A stretch of DNA of 64,000 nucleotides from Gilliamella apicola (GTDB lineage: Bacteria > Pseudomonadota > Gammaproteobacteria > Enterobacterales > Orbaceae). The stretch covers positions 868,001 through 932,000 of the forward strand of contig NZ_CP007445.1 in the NCBI RefSeq assembly GCF_000599985.1, read 5' to 3'. A program made the position numbers and the translations under genes. Under the pieces are notes generated by a model that saw only the letters and a program-made list of their open reading frames with translations, was not told the origin of the DNA and searched no databases. Below, in pieces: positions 60,251 through 64,000 of the stretch (the first letter of the stretch is position 1; each line of letters begins with the position of its first letter).

Positions 60251-61075
60251 ATGAACTTTTCAAAAATGCATGGACTCGGAAATGATTTTATGGTCATTGA
60301 TGCGGTAACCCAAAATGTTCATCTTTCCACTGAAATGATTAAACGTCTTGCTGATAGATATACAGGAGTTGGTTTTGATCAACTTTTGGTTGTCGAGCCA
60401 CCTTATGCTCCAGATACCGATTTTCATTATCGAATTTTCAATGCTGATGGTAGTGAAGTTCAGCAGTGTGGAAATGGAGCCCGTTGTTTTGCACGTTTTG
60501 TTCGTTTAAAAGGTTTAACTAAAAAACGTACTTTAAAAGTTAGCACGATGAAAGGTAATATTGTGTTAGTTGTTAATGATGATGAGACGGTAAGAGTTAA
60601 TATGGGGCAACCAATTTTTGAGCCGAACAAAGTACCATTTAAAGCAGTCAAAGAAGAAAAAACATACATCATTCGTGCCCAAGAGCGCACAATATTATGT
60701 GGCGTTGCTTCAATGGGTAATCCTCATTGTGTTCTCCAAGTAGATAATGTTATTACCGCAGAAGTAGAAAAATTAGGTCCATTATTAGAACAGCACGAAC
60801 GTTTTCCTGAACGAGCCAATATTGGTTTTATGCATATTATCGATCGTAATAATATCAATTTACGCGTATTTGAACGTGGCGTTGGTGAAACCCAAGCTTG
60901 TGGAACTGGAGCATGTGCCGCTGTCGCAGTTGGTATTAATCAAGGATTACTCAACAGCAAAGTTAAAGTAAACTTGCCAGGAGGTAAGCTAGTCATAGAA
61001 TGGCAAGGAGTAAATAAACCGCTTTACATGACGGGACCAGCTACGCATGTTTACGATGGATTTATTGCAATTTAA
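60251..61075 (+). CDS. dapF: Diaminopimelate epimerase
   Basis: 274 residues, the E. coli length. PLP-independent epimerase converting LL- to meso-diaminopimelate for lysine and peptidoglycan. The two catalytic cysteines are Cys73 (QQCGNGARC) and Cys217 (ACGTGACAA), exactly the canonical positions. GAAGG precedes the ATG. It follows lysA by 125 bp. Confidence 0.98.
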   Translation: MNFSKMHGLGNDFMVIDAVTQNVHLSTEMIKRLADRYTGVGFDQLLVVEPPYAPDTDFHYRIFNADGSEVQQCGNGARCFARFVRLKGLTKKRTLKVSTMKGNIVLVVNDDETVRVNMGQPIFEPNKVPFKAVKEEKTYIIRAQERTILCGVASMGNPHCVLQVDNVITAEVEKLGPLLEQHERFPERANIGFMHIIDRNNINLRVFERGVGETQACGTGACAAVAVGINQGLLNSKVKVNLPGGKLVIEWQGVNKPLYMTGPATHVYDGFIAI

Positions 61076-61207
61076 ATTTGGTTTAATAGTAAAGTCGATT
61101 AATAAAATTTCATTCTTTGTTAATAAATTATTTAAAAAAACTAACTCTAATGAGTTTAAGTAATTTTTTAGCTTAGTGTGTCATATCGGTTATAACAGAG
61201 ATTCAGC

Positions 61208-61942
61208 ATGGTTGCTAAAACAACACGATCTTATAAAACAAAAAATACAAAACCAACAATCCGTAAAATAAAATTGAACGATGAGATTGTTAGTCAATAT
61301 TTGAATGACAATCCAGATTTTTTTATTAGAAACGCAAGTCTTATTGAAAATATGCGCATTCCTCACCCAATAAGAGGTGGCATTTCACTTCCTGAATGGC
61401 AAATGGCAAGGCAGCGAAATAAAATTTCTCATCTTGAGGCAGAAATAACCTTGTTAATGGAATACGCACGTTCTAATGAATTGCTGTTTAATCAATTTAT
61501 GGATCTACAAAGTCAAATATTTAATGCTGATGATCTTGATGTATTAGTGCAAATAATAAAAAATTGGGCAAAGTCGTTGGGTCTTAATGGTGCTTATTTA
61601 TATCTTTTTGATGATAAATGGTTAATTAATGCTCCTTCAAAATATCAACATTTTGCTTTAAATAGTTCAGGTTTCAATTTTATTCGAGTTAGGCATCTAC
61701 AATACAGCAATCAATATCTGGGACAATTGAATACCACTGAATTAGACTTTTTATTATCTGAACGTAATTATATCGGTTCAGTTGCTTTATCCTTATTGGG
61801 GCAATTTGGTGATTTGGGGCTTTTGATGTTTACTAGTTCTGATCCGCATCATTATCAAGAAAAACAAGGTACACTATTACTAGAAAAAATGAGTCAACTA
61901 TTACCTATATTAATTGAAAAATGGGTTATGCGAAAAAAATAA
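61208..61942 (+). CDS. DUF484 family protein
   Basis: 244 residues, located between dapF and xerC as the DUF484 gene (yigA) is in E. coli. DUF484 is a GAF-like domain family of unknown role. The basic N-terminus leads to EIVSQYLNDNPDFFIRNASLIENMRIPHPIRGGISLPEWQMARQRNKISHLEAEI, which is the family signature, with a helical or coiled stretch near 75-105, then a GAF-like domain. xerC starts 8 bp later, suggesting one transcript. Confidence 0.9.
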   Translation: MVAKTTRSYKTKNTKPTIRKIKLNDEIVSQYLNDNPDFFIRNASLIENMRIPHPIRGGISLPEWQMARQRNKISHLEAEITLLMEYARSNELLFNQFMDLQSQIFNADDLDVLVQIIKNWAKSLGLNGAYLYLFDDKWLINAPSKYQHFALNSSGFNFIRVRHLQYSNQYLGQLNTTELDFLLSERNYIGSVALSLLGQFGDLGLLMFTSSDPHHYQEKQGTLLLEKMSQLLPILIEKWVMRKK

Positions 61943-61950
61943 GGTAAGTT

Positions 61951-62874
61951 ATGGTTCAATCCTCCCAAAATAGTCATTGTTTATTAACTGAACCGGTAGA
62001 GCGTTTTCTAAACTATTTAAAATCGGAAAAACAGCTCAGCCTAAATACCCAAGTCAATTATCGACGTCAGCTTTTTGCGCTTATTGCCATTGCAAAAGAA
62101 GCTGGCATCACAAAATGGCAAGATGTAGATTCATCAGCAGTTAGATTATTAATTAGTCACAGCAAACGAACAGGTTTACAGGCAAGAAGTTTATCATTAA
62201 GGTTGTCGGCGTTGCGCAGTTTCTGTGATTGGTTGATTAAAAATAAATCTATTAGTGCCAACCCTGCTCGTGGTGTTTTGAATCCTAAACTAGGACAACA
62301 TCTTCCTAAAAATATTGATATTGATGCAATTAATCAATTACTCGACATTAAATATAATGATCCACTTTCAGTACGCGATCGAGCTATGCTTGAACTTATG
62401 TATGGTTCAGGTCTACGATTGTCTGAATTAGTCAATCTTAATTGTCGAGAATTGAATTTAAATGAGGGCGAAGTTCGTGTGACGGGTAAGGGAAACAAAG
62501 AACGAAAATTACCATTAGGATGTGAATCTATTAAATGGATTAATAATTGGTTATCAATGCGTAATTTATTGGATCCCAAGGATGATGCCTTATTTATCTC
62601 CAAATTAGGTAAACGCATTTCACCCCGTAATGTTGAAAAAAGATTTGCACAATGGGGCATTAAACGTGGATTGTCTGTACATGTTCATCCGCATAAATTA
62701 CGGCACTCATTTGCCACACACATGTTAGAATCGAGTGGTGATTTGCGAGCTGTACAAGAATTGTTAGGTCATGCAGATTTATCGACCACGCAAGTTTATA
62801 CTCATTTAGATTTTTCACATCTGTCAGAAGTTTATGATTCTACTCATCCAAGAGCGAAAAGAGGAAACAAGTAA
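61951..62874 (+). CDS. xerC: Site-specific tyrosine recombinase XerC
   Basis: 307 residues (E. coli 298). With XerD it resolves chromosome dimers at dif. The N-terminal core-binding domain runs to about 110. Catalytic residues are visible: Arg in [12 protein letters not shown], Lys in [13 protein letters not shown], His-x-x-Arg in [14 protein letters not shown], His in [11 protein letters not shown] and Tyr in VYTHLDF. Chromosomal context (dapF-DUF484-xerC-yigB-uvrD) identifies it as XerC rather than a mobile integrase. AAGG precedes the ATG; its stop overlaps the yigB start by one base (TAATG). Confidence 0.97.
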   Translation: MVQSSQNSHCLLTEPVERFLNYLKSEKQLSLNTQVNYRRQLFALIAIAKEAGITKWQDVDSSAVRLLISHSKRTGLQARSLSLRLSALRSFCDWLIKNKSISANPARGVLNPKLGQHLPKNIDIDAINQLLDIKYNDPLSVRDRAMLELMYGSGLRLSELVNLNCRELNLNEGEVRVTGKGNKERKLPLGCESIKWINNWLSMRNLLDPKDDALFISKLGKRISPRNVEKRFAQWGIKRGLSVHVHPHKLRHSFATHMLESSGDLRAVQELLGHADLSTTQVYTHLDFSHLSEVYDSTHPRAKRGNK

Positions 62875-63587
62875 TGCATATTTATCGTTCCATTAATACA
62901 ATTAAGGCAATCACTTTCGATCTTGATGATACCTTGTATGACAATAGTGATATTGTTGAAAAATCCGAAGAGGAAATTGTCAAATATTTACAGAGTTATG
63001 AGGGGTTACAGCATTTGACCGTATCTGAACTGCATTTAGAGAAAAAAGCGATGCTTGTCTCGAATCCAGAAATTTATCATGATGTTGTTGTTTGGCGAAT
63101 TGAAACCATCAAATCCCTTTTAAATAAAGCAAAAATCCCATCAGAAAAGTGGTCAAACATTATTGACGAAACTTTGGATACGTTTAATTTTTGGCGTCAT
63201 AAAATGCATGTTCCGCAGTCGACTCATGCCTTATTAACTAAATTAGCAACCAAAGTGCCTTTAGCGGTGATTACCAATGGTAATGTAGATGTTAATAAAA
63301 TTGGATTAAGTGATTATTTTCAATTTTCATTACGAGGAGGGGCTGATGGGCGCTCCAAACCTTTTCCTGAAATCTTCAATTTAGCGATTAACAAATTGGC
63401 TGTACCGGCAGGTAATATATTACATGTAGGCGATAACTTATTAACTGATGTCAATGGTGCTATCAATAATGGCTTATTAGCTTGTTGGATAAATATCTTT
63501 AATCAAGATATTTTTCACCTTTCTGATGCTCGATGTTTACCCCATATTGAGATAAGTCAATTGTCTGAATTAGAGAATCTGTTATAA
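62874..63587 (+). CDS. yigB: HAD-family phosphatase YigB
   Basis: 237 residues (E. coli 238). Cytoplasmic HAD hydrolase; E. coli YigB removes phosphate from 5-amino-6-(5-phosphoribitylamino)uracil in riboflavin synthesis. Motif I FDLDDTLYDN near residue 16, motif II ITNGNVD, motif III Lys in GRSKPFPEIF, motif IV HVGDNLLTDV. A helical cap lies between I and II. Translation is coupled to xerC by the one-base overlap. Confidence 0.93.
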   Translation: MHIYRSINTIKAITFDLDDTLYDNSDIVEKSEEEIVKYLQSYEGLQHLTVSELHLEKKAMLVSNPEIYHDVVVWRIETIKSLLNKAKIPSEKWSNIIDETLDTFNFWRHKMHVPQSTHALLTKLATKVPLAVITNGNVDVNKIGLSDYFQFSLRGGADGRSKPFPEIFNLAINKLAVPAGNILHVGDNLLTDVNGAINNGLLACWINIFNQDIFHLSDARCLPHIEISQLSELENLL

Positions 63588-63599
63588 TTTTGAAAATAT

Positions 63600-63615
63600 C
63601 TGTATAAATAGACAG
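63600..63615. promoter_or_regulatory. LexA (SOS) box upstream of uvrD
   Basis: CTGTATAAATAGACAG (63600-63615) has the full CTGT-N8-ACAG dyad of the gammaproteobacterial LexA operator. It lies 160 bp before the uvrD start, in the yigB-uvrD gap. E. coli uvrD is LexA-regulated, so both site and location fit. Confidence 0.8.
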
Positions 63616-63774
63616 TTTGATTAAGTAGGGTTTACATTTAATTTAAAGCCTATTTTTACCTCTTATTTGCCTACAGGCAATAAACAAAATTTAGAAAAAT
63701 AATGAATTTATTTGTAATACTTATGAAATTGAAACCAACTCGTATTTCTTATAACCAAAATGGGTTTAAATATA

Positions 63775-64000
63775 ATGGAAATTAAAAAATCATTATTAGA
63801 AGACCTCAATAACGAACAACAAAATGCAGTAACTACTGATAACCAATATACAGTAGTACTTGCAGGTGCAGGGAGTGGTAAAACACGTGTTTTAGTTCAT
63901 CGAATTGCATGGCTCTGCATGGAAAAGCATTACTCACCGCAATCCATTTTTGCCGTTACTTTTACGAATAAAGCGGCTGTTGAAATGCAAGAGCGTATCA
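63775..64000 (+). CDS. uvrD: DNA helicase II UvrD, N-terminal part
   Basis: 75 codons run off the right edge. The start [19 protein letters not shown] corresponds to E. coli UvrD, and Walker [19 protein letters not shown] with motif Ia [16 protein letters not shown] follow. UvrD is the SF1 3'-5' helicase of excision and mismatch repair. An in-frame ATG at 63760 would add five residues; 63775 matches the family better. A LexA box lies upstream. Confidence 0.95.
   Translation, partial: MEIKKSLLEDLNNEQQNAVTTDNQYTVVLAGAGSGKTRVLVHRIAWLCMEKHYSPQSIFAVTFTNKAAVEMQERI

Overview
This window is AT-rich chromosomal DNA (about one third G+C by eye) from a gammaproteobacterium. Almost every housekeeping protein is close to its Escherichia coli counterpart, and several local gene orders are enteric: modE-modF, psd-mscM, rpoZ-spoT-recG, yjgA/pmbA divergent, dsdC/dsdXA divergent, and lptM-lysA-dapF-DUF484-xerC-yigB-uvrD. 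Low G+C, compact genes, several decaying genes, and complete rhamnose and D-serine pathways suggest a host-associated member of the Orbaceae (Gilliamella/Frischella type) or a close relative. That assignment is inference; the window has no rRNA gene. I saw no rRNA, tRNA, CRISPR array or intact insertion sequence.

Layout. 1-9.9 kb: end of modE, modF, uvrB, a YoaB-type RidA protein, purE-purK-dgt, then glnK-amtB behind a sigma-54 promoter. 10-19.2 kb: an orphan small protein, D-serine catabolism (dsdA, dsdX, dsdC), an EamA exporter, xanthosine/purine nucleoside uptake and phosphorolysis (xapB, xapA) and fdhD. 19.3-23.4 kb: a DedA protein converging on psd-mscM. 23.4-35.6 kb: a rhamnose island with rhaB-rhaA-rhaT-fucO-rhaM, three tandem AraC-type RhaS/RhaR regulators on the other strand, then a cytoplasmic GH78-type rhamnosidase, a GPH-family symporter and the remains of an outer-membrane porin gene. 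35.6-42.5 kb: nhaD-type antiporter, a 1.1 kb gene-free stretch, dld, mutS. 42.5-46 kb: accessory patch with a shattered tyrosine integrase, an intact DUF3800 protein and a broken outer-membrane barrel gene. 46-64 kb: gapA, cold-shock gene, ppa, yjgA, pmbA, a SulP transporter, a CinA/YfaY-like gene, rpoZ, spoT, recG, a duplicated intergenic repeat, lptM, lysA, dapF, a DUF484 gene, xerC, yigB and the start of uvrD.

How it works together. The rhamnose island can take up free rhamnose (RhaT) and probably rhamnosides (GPH symporter), split rhamnosides inside the cell, anomerise, isomerise and phosphorylate rhamnose, and reduce the lactaldehyde product (FucO). The aldolase RhaD that should link RhaB to FucO is absent here. 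CRP-like sites precede rhaB, the rhaSR pair and the dsd promoter region, as expected for catabolite-controlled operons. ModE/ModF and FdhD point to molybdenum-dependent formate dehydrogenase. The most distinctive signals are the sigma-54/NtrC architecture at glnK, the three-regulator rhamnose island with a dead porin gene, the dead-integrase/DUF3800 patch, a tandem structured repeat after recG, a Pasteurellaceae-type uptake-signal palindrome, and several unexplained palindromes between genes. I found no clearly new multi-gene system.
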